NCBI GenBank assembly: GCA_028870355.1 | Contig: JAGWPU010000045.1 | Span: forward strand, 1-49,850 | Direction of reading: 5' to 3' | Length of the DNA: 49,850 bases | DNA from: Gammaproteobacteria bacterium | Lineage (GTDB): Bacteria > Pseudomonadota > Gammaproteobacteria > Steroidobacterales > Steroidobacteraceae | Made by a program: the position numbers and the translations under genes | Part shown: piece by piece, positions 8,962 to 18,527 of the stretch | How positions within the stretch are numbered: position 1 is the stretch's first letter | Layout of the letters: every line of letters begins with the position of its first letter | The notes under the pieces: model-generated | Seen by the model: only the letters and a program-made list of their open reading frames with translations | Told to the model about the DNA's origin: nothing | The model's database searches: none

Positions 8962-11142
8962 TCAGGATTTGTCGCGCGACCGCGCGGTCGCGAGCGACCG
9001 GTGGATGCGCTGCACGTTCGGCATGCGCCGGATCGTCTTGATCACGCGCGCGAGATGCTTGCGGTCGCGCACCTTCAGCTCGAAGGTGAGCGCCGAGGTC
9101 GACGCGTCCCGCTCCTCGAGCGTCACGTGATCGATGTTCGTACCGGTGCCGGCGATGCTCGAGGCGACCGCCGCGAGCACCCCGACGCGATTGTCGATTT
9201 CCAGCTGGATCTCGGAGCCGAACAGGCGGCCGGGATTCGGTTCCCACGCGACCGGCAACCACTTCTCCGGCTGCTTGCGGTAGTCGGCGAGGTTGCCGCA
9301 GTTCTGCCGGTGGATCACGAGACCCCGCCCGGTGCTGAGGTACGCCATGATCGGGTCGTTCGGGATCGGATGGCAGCAGCGCGCGTAGGTGACGAGCAGC
9401 CCCTCGGTGCCCGCGATCGTCAGCGGGCCCTGGGTCGCGGCGCCGTGCTCGGTGTCCCCGGTCGGGCGCAGACGCCGCGCGACCAGCTGCGGGAGCCGCT
9501 CGCCGAGACCGATGCGCTCGTACAGATCGTCGGCGTCCTTGAGCTTGAACTCCTTGACCGCCGCGTCGATCTGCGCCGGCGGTATCTTCGCGAGCTTCAG
9601 CGACAGCTCCTCGAGCGCGAGCGTGAGCAGCCGCTTGCCGAGCTCGATCGCGTCGCCGCGCTTCATGCTCTTCAAATATTGGCGAACCGCCGCGCGTGCC
9701 TTCGCGGTCACGAGGAAGCTCGACCAGGAGGGGTTCGGCGTCGCGCCCTTCGCGGTGATGATCTCGACGGTCTGTCCGTTGCGCAGCGGCGTGCGCAGCG
9801 GCACCAGCCGCCGGTCGACCTTGGCGGCGACGCAGCGGTTGCCGACGTCCGTGTGGATCGCATACGCGAAATCGACGCAGGTCGAGCCGCTCGGGAGCCG
9901 CAGGATCCTGCCCTTCGGCGTGAACACGTAGACCCGGTCCGGGAACAGGTCGACCTTCACGCTCTCGAGGAATTCCTCGGAGCTGCCGCCTTCCTGGATC
10001 TGCACGAGGCCGGCGAGCCACTCGCGCGCCCGGTCGTGCTCGATCCCGCCGAACGTCTCGCCGCCGGACTTGTACTTCCAATGCGCCGCGATCCCCGACT
10101 CGGCGACGCGGTGCATCTCCTCGGAGCGTATCTGCACCTCGATCGGGACGCCGTTCGGGCCGAACAGCGTCGTGTGCAGCGACTGGTAGCCGTTCACGCG
10201 CGGGATCGCGATGTAATCCTTGAAGCGGCCGGGCATCGGCTTGTACAGCCCATGCACGACGCCGAGCGCGCGGTAGCACGCGTCGACCGAGTCGACGACG
10301 ATCCGGAACCCGTAGACGTCGACGACCTCGCCGAGCGAGATCCCCTTCGCGCGCATCTTCTTGTAGATGCTGTAGAGGTGCTTCTCCCGGCCCTCCACGC
10401 GGCCGTTGACCCCGGTCTTCGCGAGCGCGCCCTTCAGCGCCTCCGAGATCTTCGCGACGAACTCCTTCTGGTTGCCGCGCGCGCGCTTGACCTCCTTTTC
10501 GAGCACCTTGTAGCGCTGCGGGTAGAGCGCGCGGAAGCCGAGGTCCTCCAGCTCGAGCTTGACCGCGTACAGGCCGAGCCGCTCGGCGATCGGCGCGTAG
10601 ATCTCCAGGGTCTCCCGGGCGATGCGGCGCCGCTTGGTCGGCGGCATCACGCCGAGGGTGCGCATGTTGTGCATCCGGTCGGCGAGCTTGACCATGATCA
10701 CGCGGATGTCGCGGACCATCGCGAAGACCATCTTGCGGAAGCTCTCGGCCTGCGCTTCCTCGCGATTCTTGAACTGGATCTGATCGAGCTTGCTGACGCC
10801 GTCGACGAGGTCGGCGACGACGTCGCCGAACGCGGCCGCGATCTCGGCCTTCGCGGTCGGCGTGTCCTCGATCACGTCGTGCAGGATCGCGGCGATCAGG
10901 GTGTCGCCATCGAGGTGCAGATCCGCGAGGATCCCGGCGACCGCGACCGGATGGGTGATGTACGGCTCACCGGACACCCGCGTCTGGCCGCGGTGCCGAT
11001 CGGCGCCGAACTCGTAGGCTTCGCGGACCCGCTCGATCTGCGCGGGCGGCAGGTAGGCCTCGACCTTGTCTAAAAGGCCGCCGATCCCCGTCGAGCGCCT
11101 GACTCCGGGCAGGAATCCGAGTATCGACGACGCATAGTCCAT
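8962..11142 (-). CDS. spoT: bifunctional (p)ppGpp synthetase/hydrolase
   Basis: Makes and degrades the stringent-response alarmone. The 726-residue protein has an HD hydrolase domain (His64, His88-Asp89 in ILHDVIEDT), a synthetase domain with RFKDYIAIPRVNGYQSLHT, a TGS domain (about 405-465) and a C-terminal ACT domain. The intact HD residues and the RFKD motif, rather than the ExDD of RelA, point to a bifunctional SpoT/Rsh enzyme. Its place between rpoZ and ridA-recG matches the common gammaproteobacterial order. Confidence 0.96.
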   Translation of the reverse strand: MDYASSILGFLPGVRRSTGIGGLLDKVEAYLPPAQIERVREAYEFGADRHRGQTRVSGEPYITHPVAVAGILADLHLDGDTLIAAILHDVIEDTPTAKAEIAAAFGDVVADLVDGVSKLDQIQFKNREEAQAESFRKMVFAMVRDIRVIMVKLADRMHNMRTLGVMPPTKRRRIARETLEIYAPIAERLGLYAVKLELEDLGFRALYPQRYKVLEKEVKRARGNQKEFVAKISEALKGALAKTGVNGRVEGREKHLYSIYKKMRAKGISLGEVVDVYGFRIVVDSVDACYRALGVVHGLYKPMPGRFKDYIAIPRVNGYQSLHTTLFGPNGVPIEVQIRSEEMHRVAESGIAAHWKYKSGGETFGGIEHDRAREWLAGLVQIQEGGSSEEFLESVKVDLFPDRVYVFTPKGRILRLPSGSTCVDFAYAIHTDVGNRCVAAKVDRRLVPLRTPLRNGQTVEIITAKGATPNPSWSSFLVTAKARAAVRQYLKSMKRGDAIELGKRLLTLALEELSLKLAKIPPAQIDAAVKEFKLKDADDLYERIGLGERLPQLVARRLRPTGDTEHGAATQGPLTIAGTEGLLVTYARCCHPIPNDPIMAYLSTGRGLVIHRQNCGNLADYRKQPEKWLPVAWEPNPGRLFGSEIQLEIDNRVGVLAAVASSIAGTGTNIDHVTLEERDASTSALTFELKVRDRKHLARVIKTIRRMPNVQRIHRSLATARSRDKS

Positions 11143-11170
11143 CGGGCCCTGGCGGGGGGCACGCCCGAGA

Positions 11171-11449
11171 TCAATCCCCCAGGCCGAGCTGCGGCGCGCG
11201 GAAATCCGACGGGATCTCGAGCTCCGGCGGCGCCGGCGGCACCGGCTCCTCGGGTTCCTCGAGCATCGCCATCGTCACGTGGCCCGCGGCGATCTCGCGC
11301 AGTGCGACGACCGTCGGCTTGTCGTTCTCCCATTCCACGGTCGCCTCGGCACCGTTCGCGAGGCGTCGTGCTCGCTTCGCGGCGAGCAGTACGAGGTTGA
11401 ACAGGTTCGGTTCGTTCTGCAAACAGTCTTCGACGGTGATGCGGGCCAT
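11171..11449 (-). CDS. rpoZ: RNA polymerase omega subunit
   Basis: Small subunit that stabilises the beta' subunit of RNA polymerase and, in E. coli, forms part of a ppGpp site. From the ATG at 11449 the protein is 92 residues and begins [10 protein letters not shown], with [16 protein letters not shown] and the conserved [16 protein letters not shown]. The C-terminal tail is Pro/Glu-rich ([15 protein letters not shown]). It lies 28 bases before spoT and 88 bases after gmk. In that gap a TATCCT -10-like hexamer is visible on the minus strand (11504-11509), with no convincing -35. Confidence 0.95.
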   Translation of the reverse strand: MARITVEDCLQNEPNLFNLVLLAAKRARRLANGAEATVEWENDKPTVVALREIAAGHVTMAMLEEPEEPVPPAPPELEIPSDFRAPQLGLGD

Positions 11450-11537
11450 GGGTCGGATCGATCCTCGCGCAATCGCTGCGGCAGTTGCCGTTAGAGATCG
11501 GTCAGGATAGCAGAGATCGGGGCCGTCCGGCAGGGGC

Positions 11538-12200
11538 TCAGGCGCCGCGACCGCCCGTCCCGTCGACCGAGAGGGCCGCGAGGAGGTCGCGAATCGGCGC
11601 ACGCCCGGCCGTCAGGTCCTCGCCACCGCCCGAGACGATCGCGCGCAGATCCGCGAGCGCCTGGTCGAAGCGGTCGTTGACGACGACGTACTCGAACTCG
11701 ACGCAGTGGCCGATGTCGGCGACCGCGTCCCGCAGCCGGCGCCGGATCACCTCGTCGGTGTCGGTCCCGCGACCCCGGAGTCGCTGCTCGAGCGCGGCGA
11801 GCGACGGCGGCAGCACGAAGATCGTGCACGCCTCCGGCAGGCGCGCGCGCACCTGCCGCGCACCCTGCCAGTCGATCTCGAGCAGCAGCCGCTCGCCGCG
11901 GCCGAGCGCCTCGCGGACGGTCTCGAGGCCGGTGCCGTAGTAGTTGTCGAACACCTGCGCGTGCTCGAGGAACTCGCCGCGCCCGACCATTGCCCGAAAT
12001 CGCTCGACGGAGACGAAATGATAGTCGCGTCCGTCGACCTCGTTCGGCCGGCGTGCGCGGGTCGTGTACGAGACCGAGAACCGCAGTCCGGGGTCGCTCT
12101 GCATCAGCGCCCTGACGAGGCTCGTCTTGCCGGCGCCCGACGGTGCGGCGATCACGTAGAGGCGGCCGCGGCCGCCGGTGTTGGCGCGATCGGTCCCCAC
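11538..12200 (-). CDS. gmk: guanylate kinase
   Basis: Phosphorylates GMP to GDP with ATP, feeding GTP and (p)ppGpp pools. The 220 residues have a short poorly conserved N-terminus, the P-loop APSGAGKTS (19-27), the GMP-binding segments [20 protein letters not shown] and [16 protein letters not shown], and the lid/base region [17 protein letters not shown]. It starts five bases after yicC ends and precedes rpoZ and spoT, a nucleotide/stringent-response block. Confidence 0.96.
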   Translation of the reverse strand: MGTDRANTGGRGRLYVIAAPSGAGKTSLVRALMQSDPGLRFSVSYTTRARRPNEVDGRDYHFVSVERFRAMVGRGEFLEHAQVFDNYYGTGLETVREALGRGERLLLEIDWQGARQVRARLPEACTIFVLPPSLAALEQRLRGRGTDTDEVIRRRLRDAVADIGHCVEFEYVVVNDRFDQALADLRAIVSGGGEDLTAGRAPIRDLLAALSVDGTGGRGA

Positions 12201-12206
12201 GGGCGG

Positions 12207-13070
12207 CTACTCGACGTTCTGCACTTGCTCGCGCATCTGCTCGATCAACACCTTCATGTCGACCGCCGCGCGCGTCGTCTCCACGTCCTGCGACTTCGAG
12301 GACAGCGTGTTGGCCTCGCGATTGAGTTCCTGCATCAGGAAATCGAGGCGCCGTCCGGCGGGCTCGGTCGCACCGAACGCGCTGCGGATCTCGGCGACGT
12401 GACCGCGCAGGCGGTCGATTTCCTCGTCGACGTCGAGCCGCTGCGCGAGGATCGCGAGCTCCTGCTCGAGGCGGTCGCGGTCGACGGTGACGCCGACCTC
12501 GGCGATCCGCTCGCGCAGCCTCGCGTACTGGCGCCCGACGACCTCCGGGCGGCGCGCGGCGACGCGCTCCGCCAGCTCGAGCAGGCTCGCGCAGCGCTGC
12601 TCGAGACCGGTCTGCAGTCTGCCGCCTTCCGCGTCGCGGAATTGCCCGAGCTCGGCGAGCGCCTCCTGCAGCAGCGCGAGCGCGGCCTCCTGGATCGGGC
12701 CCGGGTCCTTTGCCGCGTCGCGGACCACGCCCGGCCAGCGCAGCAGATCGACGACCTCGATGCGCGCTGCGGGACCGGCGAGTGCGGCGGCCTCGCGGGC
12801 GCGCGCCGCGAGCGACTCGAGCAGCGCGGTGTCGAGGTCGAGGCTCGCCGCTGCGGCCGTGGGTCGGAACGACAGCGTACCGTCGACCTTGCCCCGGCGC
12901 AGCGCGGCGGAGATCGCGTGGCGGATGCGCGCCTCCACCGCACGGCACTCCTCGGGGAGCCGCAGCGAGACTTCGAGGAAACGGTGGTTCACGGTCCGCA
13001 ACTCCCAGGCGAGCATGCCGGAGCTGCAATGGGTCTCGCGCCGAGCGAAGCCCGTCATGCTGCGGATCAT
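12207..13070 (-). CDS. yicC: YicC family endoribonuclease
   Basis: The 287-residue protein starts MIRSMTGFARRE, the hallmark N-terminus of the YicC/YloC family, and ends with the conserved block GRRLDFLMQELNREANTLSSKSQD...AVDMKVLIEQMREQVQNVE. Members have been reported to act as endoribonucleases, including on small RNAs in E. coli; that function is from family knowledge, not from this sequence. It is the first gene of the long minus-strand run and is divergent from the phosphatase gene at 13,134, with 63 bases between. Confidence 0.93.
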   Translation of the reverse strand: MIRSMTGFARRETHCSSGMLAWELRTVNHRFLEVSLRLPEECRAVEARIRHAISAALRRGKVDGTLSFRPTAAAASLDLDTALLESLAARAREAAALAGPAARIEVVDLLRWPGVVRDAAKDPGPIQEAALALLQEALAELGQFRDAEGGRLQTGLEQRCASLLELAERVAARRPEVVGRQYARLRERIAEVGVTVDRDRLEQELAILAQRLDVDEEIDRLRGHVAEIRSAFGATEPAGRRLDFLMQELNREANTLSSKSQDVETTRAAVDMKVLIEQMREQVQNVE

Positions 13071-13133
13071 AGGGTTTGCGGCCGTAAATCGGTGATAATC
13101 GCCGAAAGTCTAGCAGAACCCCGGGAGCGTTCC

Positions 13134-13880
13134 TTGCAAATAGAGATCGCGGACGTGAGCTTGATCGGTCATCGCGAGGAGAATCAAGATCGCGTCGCGG
13201 CCGCCGCCGACGAGCACTCGGCGCTGCTCGTCGTGGTCGACGGCATGGGCGGTCACGCCGAGGGCGCGCGCGCGGCCGAGACCGCGCTCGCAACGCTGCT
13301 GGAGACGTTCTGGCAGACCGCGCATCCGGTGTTCGATCCGCTCGGCTTCCTGCATCTCGCGATCGGCCGCGCCCACGATGCGGTCGCCGAGCTCGGCCGC
13401 GGGCTTGCGGTCGAGGCGCGACCGAGGGCAACCTGTGCGGTCTGCCTGGTGCAGGGCGCCGCCGCCTACTGGGCGCACGTCGGCGACAGCCGCATCTATC
13501 AGCTGCGCGCCCAGCGCGTCGTCGAGCGCACCCGGGATCACAGCCACGTCGAGGTGCTGCTGCGCGAGGGACTGATCACGGAGGCGCAGATCCACGGGCA
13601 CCCGATGCGCAATTACGTCGAGTGCTGCCTCGGCGGCGATCCGGTGCTACCGGAAATGAGCGTCTCGGCGCGTCGCCGGCTCGAGTCCGGCGACCTGCTG
13701 CTGCTGTGCACCGATGGATTCTGGTCGGGAGTGAAGGAGGAAGACCTGGTGCGTTTCGTCGAAGTCACCAATGAGCCGCTGCGTGCGGCACTGACCGCGC
13801 TGGCCACCCGCGCGGTGGACGCGTCCGCGCCCTACAGCGACAACACCAGCGCGGCCGCGCTGCGCTGGCGAGCCGCATGA
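13134..13880 (+). CDS. PP2C-family serine/threonine protein phosphatase
   Basis: Predicted metal-dependent phosphatase of 248 residues. Motifs include REENQDR and VVVDGMGGH near the N-terminus (metal-binding aspartates), VGDSRIYQL in the middle, and [12 protein letters not shown] plus SDNTSAA near the end, so the catalytic residues are complete. No ATG precedes the catalytic motifs. I chose TTG at 13,134 because GGGAG lies six bases upstream and it keeps the first beta strand ([11 protein letters not shown]). Its stop overlaps rph (ATGA). The partner kinase is not in the window. Confidence 0.88.
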   Translation: MQIEIADVSLIGHREENQDRVAAAADEHSALLVVVDGMGGHAEGARAAETALATLLETFWQTAHPVFDPLGFLHLAIGRAHDAVAELGRGLAVEARPRATCAVCLVQGAAAYWAHVGDSRIYQLRAQRVVERTRDHSHVEVLLREGLITEAQIHGHPMRNYVECCLGGDPVLPEMSVSARRRLESGDLLLLCTDGFWSGVKEEDLVRFVEVTNEPLRAALTALATRAVDASAPYSDNTSAAALRWRAA

Positions 13881-14599
13881 ACGTCCGGCCGAGCGGTCGC
13901 GCGCCCGACGAGCTGCGCGCGCTGTCCTTCACCCGCAGTTATACGCGCCACGCGGAAGGCTCGGTGCTGGTGGGGTTCGGCGATACCCGCGTCTTGTGCA
14001 CCGCGACGGTCGAGGACGGCGTGCCGCCTTTTCTGCGCGGCAAGGGACAGGGGTGGATCACCGCCGAGTACGGGATGTTGCCGCGCGCGACGCACACGCG
14101 TGGCGCCCGCGAGGCGGTACGCGGCAAGCAATCCGGCCGGACGCAGGAGATCCAGCGGCTGATCGGACGGAGCCTGCGCGCGGTCATCGACCTGAAGGCG
14201 CTCGGCGAGCGCACGGTCACGATCGATTGCGACGTCCTGCAGGCCGACGGCGGCACGCGCACGGCGTCGATCACCGGGGGCTACGTCGCGCTGGCGGATG
14301 CGATCGATGCGCTGCTCGAGCGCCGCGCGCTGCGCACGAACCCTCTGCATGGCCAGGTCGCCGCGGTCTCGGTCGGCATCTACCGGGGCGTCGCGGTGCT
14401 CGATCTCGACTATGCCGAGGATTCCGATGCGGAGACCGACATGAACGTGGTGATGAACAGCGGCGGTGCGTTCATCGAGATCCAGGGCACGGCCGAGGGG
14501 CATGCCTTCCGTCGCCACGAGCTCGACCGGTTGCTCGACCTCGCCGCCGCCGGCATCGGCCGCTTGCACGCGGCGCAAATCGGTGCACGCGGCGGCTGA
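13877..14599 (+). CDS. rph: ribonuclease PH
   Basis: Phosphorolytic 3'-5' exoribonuclease that trims tRNA 3' ends. The 240-residue protein begins with [11 protein letters not shown] and contains [72 protein letters not shown] and [18 protein letters not shown], all conserved in the family, including the Asp residues of the active site. It overlaps the phosphatase gene by four bases and rdgB by 17. Confidence 0.97.
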   Translation: MNVRPSGRAPDELRALSFTRSYTRHAEGSVLVGFGDTRVLCTATVEDGVPPFLRGKGQGWITAEYGMLPRATHTRGAREAVRGKQSGRTQEIQRLIGRSLRAVIDLKALGERTVTIDCDVLQADGGTRTASITGGYVALADAIDALLERRALRTNPLHGQVAAVSVGIYRGVAVLDLDYAEDSDAETDMNVVMNSGGAFIEIQGTAEGHAFRRHELDRLLDLAAAGIGRLHAAQIGARGG

Positions 14600-15212
14600 C
14601 CGGCTCCTGATCGCGACCGGCAACCCCGGCAAGTGGCGCGAATTGCGCGCGCTGCTCGACGGCTTGCCCTTCGAGATCGCGAGTCTCGCGCAGTACGCGC
14701 TCGCGCCGCCCGAGGAGACCGGGGCGACCTTCCTCGAGAATGCGCTGCTGAAGGCACGGCACGCGCGCGCGGCGACCGGACTCGCGGTGATCGCGGACGA
14801 CTCGGGTCTCGAGGTGGACGCACTCGGCGGCGAGCCCGGCGTGCGGTCCGCGCGCTATGCCGGACCCGGTGCGAGCGACGCCGAGAACAACGCGAAGCTC
14901 ATCGCCGCGCTCGCCGGCGTCCCGCCCGAGCGGCGCGGCGCGCGCTATCGCTGCGTGCTCGTCTATCTGCCGGCCGACCGGGTGGCGGCGCCGCTGATCG
15001 CCGAGGGCGTCTGGGAAGGGCGGATCGTCGATGCGCCGGCCGGCGCCGCCGGCTTCGGCTACGACCCGCATTTCCTCGTGCCGGAACTCGGTTGCACCGC
15101 GGCGCAGCTCGATCCGGCGCACAAGAACCGCATCAGCCACCGGGGCATCGCGCTGCGCGCGCTGCGCGAGCGCCTCGAGCGGCTCGCGCAGCGCGCGGGG
15201 GCGCCGCGGTGA
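14583..15212 (+). CDS. rdgB: dITP/XTP pyrophosphatase (HAM1 family)
   Basis: House-cleaning enzyme that hydrolyses non-canonical purine triphosphates (ITP, dITP, XTP). I chose the GTG at 14,583 (209 residues) because [14 protein letters not shown] must be near the N-terminus and no ATG is close; the start lies inside the end of rph. Motifs: [57 protein letters not shown] and KNRISHRG. Its stop overlaps the hemW start (GTGA). Confidence 0.93.
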   Translation: MHAAADRLLIATGNPGKWRELRALLDGLPFEIASLAQYALAPPEETGATFLENALLKARHARAATGLAVIADDSGLEVDALGGEPGVRSARYAGPGASDAENNAKLIAALAGVPPERRGARYRCVLVYLPADRVAAPLIAEGVWEGRIVDAPAGAAGFGYDPHFLVPELGCTAAQLDPAHKNRISHRGIALRALRERLERLAQRAGAPR

Positions 15213-16354
15213 GTCAGCTGCCGCCGCTGTCGCTCTACCTGCACTTGCCGTGGTGCGTGCGCAAGTGTCCGTACTGCGATTTCAACTCGCACGCGCTGCG
15301 CGCTGCGCGACCGGATCCGGCGTACGTCGACGCCCTGCTCGCCGATTTCGAGACCGAACAGCCGTCGATCGGGGACCGCCGGATCGAGACCGTGTTCCTC
15401 GGCGGCGGCACGCCGAGCCTGTTCGCCGCCGAGGAGATCGCCCGTCTACTCGACGGGCTGCGCGCCCGGGCGCGGTTCGCGGGCGACGCCGAGATCACGC
15501 TCGAGGCGAATCCGGGCACGGTCGAGCGCGGCGCCTTCGCGGGCTACCGCGCGGCCGGGATCACTCGCGTTTCGCTCGGCGCGCAGAGTTTCGATGCGAC
15601 GCTGCTGCGCGCGCTCGGACGGATCCATTCGCCGCGTGACACCCTCGTTGCCGTCGAGGAACTGCGCGCCGCGGGCATCGAGGACTTCAATCTCGATCTG
15701 ATGTACGCGCTCCCCGGTCAAACGCCGCGCGGCGCGCTCGCGGACGTCGCGGCGGCCTGTGCGCTCGGCCCGACCCACCTGTCGCACTACCAGCTCACGC
15801 TCGAACCGGGTACCCCCTTCCATGCGCGGCCGCCGGTGCTGCCGGACGAGGACGCCGCCTGGACGATGCAGGTCGAGTGCGAGCGCGCGCTTGCCGACGC
15901 CGGATACCGCCAGTACGAAGTGTCGGCGTACGCGCGCGAGGGTGCGCGCTGCCGCCACAACCTGAACTACTGGGAATTCGGCGACTACCTCGGCATCGGT
16001 GCCGGCGCGCACGGCAAGCTGAGCGTCGCTTTGCCCGAGGGGATCTGGCGCAGCGTGAAGCCGCGGATGCCCGGTGCGTACGTCGCCGCGGCCACCGCGG
16101 GTCGCTGCGGCGAGCGGACGGCGATCGCGCGCGAGCAGTTGCCGTTCGAGTTCCTGCTGAATGCGCTGCGCCTGGTCGAGGGGTTCGCGTGCGCGCTGTT
16201 CGAGACGCGCACCGGGCTCGGGATCGAGCGGATCGCCGCCGCACTCGATCGGGCGCAGGGACGCGGCCTGCTCGAGGCCCGGCCGGACGGATGGCGGCCG
16301 ACGGCGCTCGGCCGGCGCTTCCTCAACGACCTGCAAGCCGGTTTCCTTCCGTGA
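15209..16354 (+). CDS. hemW: HemW-type radical SAM protein (coproporphyrinogen III oxidase-like)
   Basis: Radical SAM protein related to oxygen-independent coproporphyrinogen oxidase. The HemW branch is thought to be a haem chaperone rather than the oxidase. From the GTG at 15,209 it has 381 residues. The cluster cysteines are 16, 20 and 23 (CVRKCPYC), followed by VFLGGGTPSLF, LEANPGTVE and GVNRVSLG-like GITRVSLGAQSF. HemN proper has an extra N-terminal region that is absent here. It overlaps rdgB by four bases, as in many gammaproteobacteria. Confidence 0.92.
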   Translation: MSQLPPLSLYLHLPWCVRKCPYCDFNSHALRAARPDPAYVDALLADFETEQPSIGDRRIETVFLGGGTPSLFAAEEIARLLDGLRARARFAGDAEITLEANPGTVERGAFAGYRAAGITRVSLGAQSFDATLLRALGRIHSPRDTLVAVEELRAAGIEDFNLDLMYALPGQTPRGALADVAAACALGPTHLSHYQLTLEPGTPFHARPPVLPDEDAAWTMQVECERALADAGYRQYEVSAYAREGARCRHNLNYWEFGDYLGIGAGAHGKLSVALPEGIWRSVKPRMPGAYVAAATAGRCGERTAIAREQLPFEFLLNALRLVEGFACALFETRTGLGIERIAAALDRAQGRGLLEARPDGWRPTALGRRFLNDLQAGFLP

Positions 16355-16403
16355 GCTTATGCACACCCCGCGAAGGTCCCGGTCGAATGCGGCACCTACG
16401 AGA

Positions 16404-16600
16404 CATTGCAATGACAATAGGTCAAATGGTGCCTGTAACTGATTGTTTTAATAAGACAAAACAGCCTGTCTATTTTTTGACCATCTCAACAAATTCGCTA
16501 ATTTTCGCGTTCGCGGTTTCGCCGAGGTCGATTCTTCCACAGAGTTATCCACAAGAATTGTGGACAATCGGAGCGCATCGGCGCGCGCATCGGCGCGCCG
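16404..16600. other. origin-like region: AT-rich island plus clustered DnaA boxes
   Basis: The 409-base gap between hemW and rpmE holds no gene. In 16,411-16,510 only 35 of 100 bases are G or C, against roughly two thirds in the surroundings. Right after it lie a perfect DnaA box TTATCCACA (16,545-16,553), an inverted TTGTCCACA (read on the minus strand, 16,559-16,567) and a weaker box TCTTCCACA (16,533-16,541). The inner bases form CCACAA-GAA-TTGTGG. GGTCAAA (16,420-16,426) and TTTGACC (16,476-16,482) are an inverted pair in the AT-rich part. A duplex-unwinding element beside DnaA boxes is the usual layout of oriC; a DnaA-regulated or titration site is the alternative. Confidence 0.5.
16575..16598. 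repeat. two tandem copies of a 12-base repeat beside the DnaA boxes
   Basis: GCATCGGCGCGC occurs twice in perfect tandem, eight bases after the last DnaA-box match; the second copy runs into the palindrome GGCGCGCC (16,592-16,599). It may be an iteron-like element or a chance duplication in GC-rich sequence. Confidence 0.6.
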
Positions 16601-16611
16601 CGTCGTGGCGC

Positions 16612-16640
16612 TTGTCGGGATCCCCGGGACCGGCTAAACT
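16612..16640 (+). promoter_or_regulatory. candidate sigma70 promoter for rpmE
   Basis: TTGTCG (16,612-16,617) and TAAACT (16,635-16,640) are exactly 17 bases apart, 8 of 12 consensus matches. A start near 16,647 gives a leader of about 117 bases containing the perfect hairpin GCGGCG-TGG-CGCCGC (16,689-16,703). The long structured leader leaves room for translational control of L31. Confidence 0.4.
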
Positions 16641-16763
16641 GCGCGGCCCGTTTGGAGCCGGCGGATCGGGCCGGTACGGCACGATCAGGCGGCGTGGCGC
16701 CGCGTCGCGAGACGCGCGGCGATTCTGCCGGGGCGACATTTGAGGACTTTCGAGGATCAGATC

Positions 16764-16979
16764 ATGAAGGCCGGCATTCATCCCGAATACCAAGAGATCA
16801 CCGTGACCTGCAGCTGCGGGAACACGTTCATGACGCGCTCGACGATCGGGCACGATCTGCAGATCGAAGTGTGCTCGAACTGTCATCCGTTCTACACCGG
16901 CAAGCAGAAGATCGTCGACACCGGCGGCCGGGTCGACAAGTTCCGCAAGAAATACGCCGCGACCACACCGCGCAGCTGA
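16764..16979 (+). CDS. rpmE: 50S ribosomal protein L31 (zinc-binding form)
   Basis: Large-subunit protein that bridges to the 30S subunit. From the ATG at 16,764 it is 71 residues, beginning [24 protein letters not shown] lies seven bases upstream; a longer in-frame reading from 16,740 adds nonconserved residues. Cys16, Cys18, Cys37 and Cys40 form the zinc site, marking the C+ type replaced by the C- paralogue under zinc starvation in many bacteria. The C-terminal [22 protein letters not shown] is typical. Confidence 0.97.
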   Translation: MKAGIHPEYQEITVTCSCGNTFMTRSTIGHDLQIEVCSNCHPFYTGKQKIVDTGGRVDKFRKKYAATTPRS

Positions 16980-17026
16980 GCGCCGCTCGATCGCGCGCGG
17001 CATCGCGCAGGTCGCGTGATTCGCGA

Positions 17027-17044
17027 CGCGCCGCGCGTGGCGCG
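17027..17044 (+). terminator. GC-only hairpin downstream of rpmE
   Basis: CGCGCC and GGCGCG form a perfect six-base-pair stem with a six-base loop, 48 bases after the rpmE stop. There is no T tract, so factor-independent termination is doubtful. The remainder of the 251-base gap before gltA shows no gene and no promoter I would defend. Confidence 0.25.
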
Positions 17045-17230
17045 GAGCGGGTCCGGCGGCGCCGAACGCGAATCACTTTCAAACCGTCCTGACACGATAC
17101 TCTGCGCGGCGGTACGCGCCGTGCAGCGCACCTCGCGAGCCGGGGATCGTGCCCGCTTGCTTTCGCTAGCATGCTCGTGCAAACCTTCCGAATCCCGACA
17201 CCCGCGGTCCCTTGAGCATCGGATGAGCGC

Positions 17231-18523
17231 ATGAGCACGAAGTACGAACTGAAAGATCTGGCGACCGGCAAGACCTCGACCCTCGAGGCGCGCGGTGGAA
17301 CGCTGGGACCGCAGGTGCTCGACATCGCGCCGATCGTGAAGGACCACGGGGTGTTCACTTTCGATCCCGGTTTCATGGCGACCGCGAGCACCGAGAGCCG
17401 GATCACCTACATCGATGGCGACGCGGGCGTGCTGCTGTACCGGGGCTACCCGGTCGAACAGCTCGCCGAGAAGTCGAGCTTCGTCGAAGTCGCGTATCTG
17501 TTGATCTACGGTTCGCTGCCGTCGAAGGCGCAGCTCGAGGCCTTCCGCAACTCGATCACCCGGCACACGATGGTGAACGAGCACCTGCTGCGCTTCTTCC
17601 AGGGCTTCCGTTACGACGCGCACCCGATGGCGATGGTGTCGGCGGTCGTCGCGTCGATGGCGGCGTTCTATCACGACAGCACCGACATCAACGAACCGAG
17701 GCACCGGGAGATCTTCGCCCACCGGATCGTCGCGAAGCTGCCGACGATCGCCGCGGCCGCCTACAAGCACCTGCTCGCTCAGCCGTTCGTCTACCCGCGC
17801 AACGACCTGCGCTACTGTTCGAACATCCTGAACATGTTCTTCGCGGTGCCCTGCGAACCGTACTCGATCGACCCGATCGCCGCCGAGGCGCTCGACCTGC
17901 TCCTGATCCTGCACGCGGATCACGAACAGAATGCGAGCACCTCGACCGTGCGGCTCGCGGGCAGCACCGGCGCGAACCCGTACGCGGCGATCTCGGCCGG
18001 CGTGTCGGCCCTGTGGGGGCCGGCGCACGGCGGCGCGAACGAGGCGGTGCTCGACATGCTCGAGTCGATCGGCTCCGTGGCGAACATCGACGCATTCCTC
18101 GCGCGCGTGAAGGACAAGCGAGATCACGTGCGGCTGATGGGCTTCGGTCACCGCGTGTACAAGAACTTCGATCCGCGCGCGAAGATCATCCGCGCGATGT
18201 GTTACCGGGTGCTCGAGAAGTTCGGCCACGCCGAAACGCCGTTGTTCGAGCTCGCGCTGCGGCTCGAGGAAATCGCGCTGAAGGATGAATACTTCGTTTC
18301 CCGCAAGCTCTACCCGAACGTCGATTTCTACTCCGGAATCATCTACAGCGCGCTCGGCATTCCGCGGTCGATGTTCACGGTGATGTTCGCGATCGCGCGC
18401 ACCGCCGGCTGGGTCGCGCACTGGCAGGAAATGGTCTCGGATCCGCACATGCGGATCGGGCGTCCCCGGCAGCTGTACACCGGGCCGACGCAGCGCGACT
18501 ACGTGCCGCTCGATCGGCGCTGA
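17231..18523 (+). CDS. gltA: citrate synthase (hexameric type II)
   Basis: Condenses oxaloacetate with acetyl-CoA, the entry step of the TCA cycle. The 430 residues align along their whole length with the proteobacterial type: catalytic His266 ([10 protein letters not shown]), His307 ([13 protein letters not shown]) and Asp365 (NVDFYSG). The N-terminal extension with [15 protein letters not shown] is characteristic of the NADH-sensitive hexameric form. It is followed after four bases by the propeller gene. Confidence 0.97.
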   Translation: MSTKYELKDLATGKTSTLEARGGTLGPQVLDIAPIVKDHGVFTFDPGFMATASTESRITYIDGDAGVLLYRGYPVEQLAEKSSFVEVAYLLIYGSLPSKAQLEAFRNSITRHTMVNEHLLRFFQGFRYDAHPMAMVSAVVASMAAFYHDSTDINEPRHREIFAHRIVAKLPTIAAAAYKHLLAQPFVYPRNDLRYCSNILNMFFAVPCEPYSIDPIAAEALDLLLILHADHEQNASTSTVRLAGSTGANPYAAISAGVSALWGPAHGGANEAVLDMLESIGSVANIDAFLARVKDKRDHVRLMGFGHRVYKNFDPRAKIIRAMCYRVLEKFGHAETPLFELALRLEEIALKDEYFVSRKLYPNVDFYSGIIYSALGIPRSMFTVMFAIARTAGWVAHWQEMVSDPHMRIGRPRQLYTGPTQRDYVPLDRR

Positions 18524-18527
18524 CGCG

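Noticed and set aside
16477-16504. Promoter TTGACC-N16-TAATTT in the AT-rich island
   Set aside because: The -10 matches only 3 of 6 and any AT-rich stretch yields such hits; the 16,612-16,640 promoter fits rpmE better.
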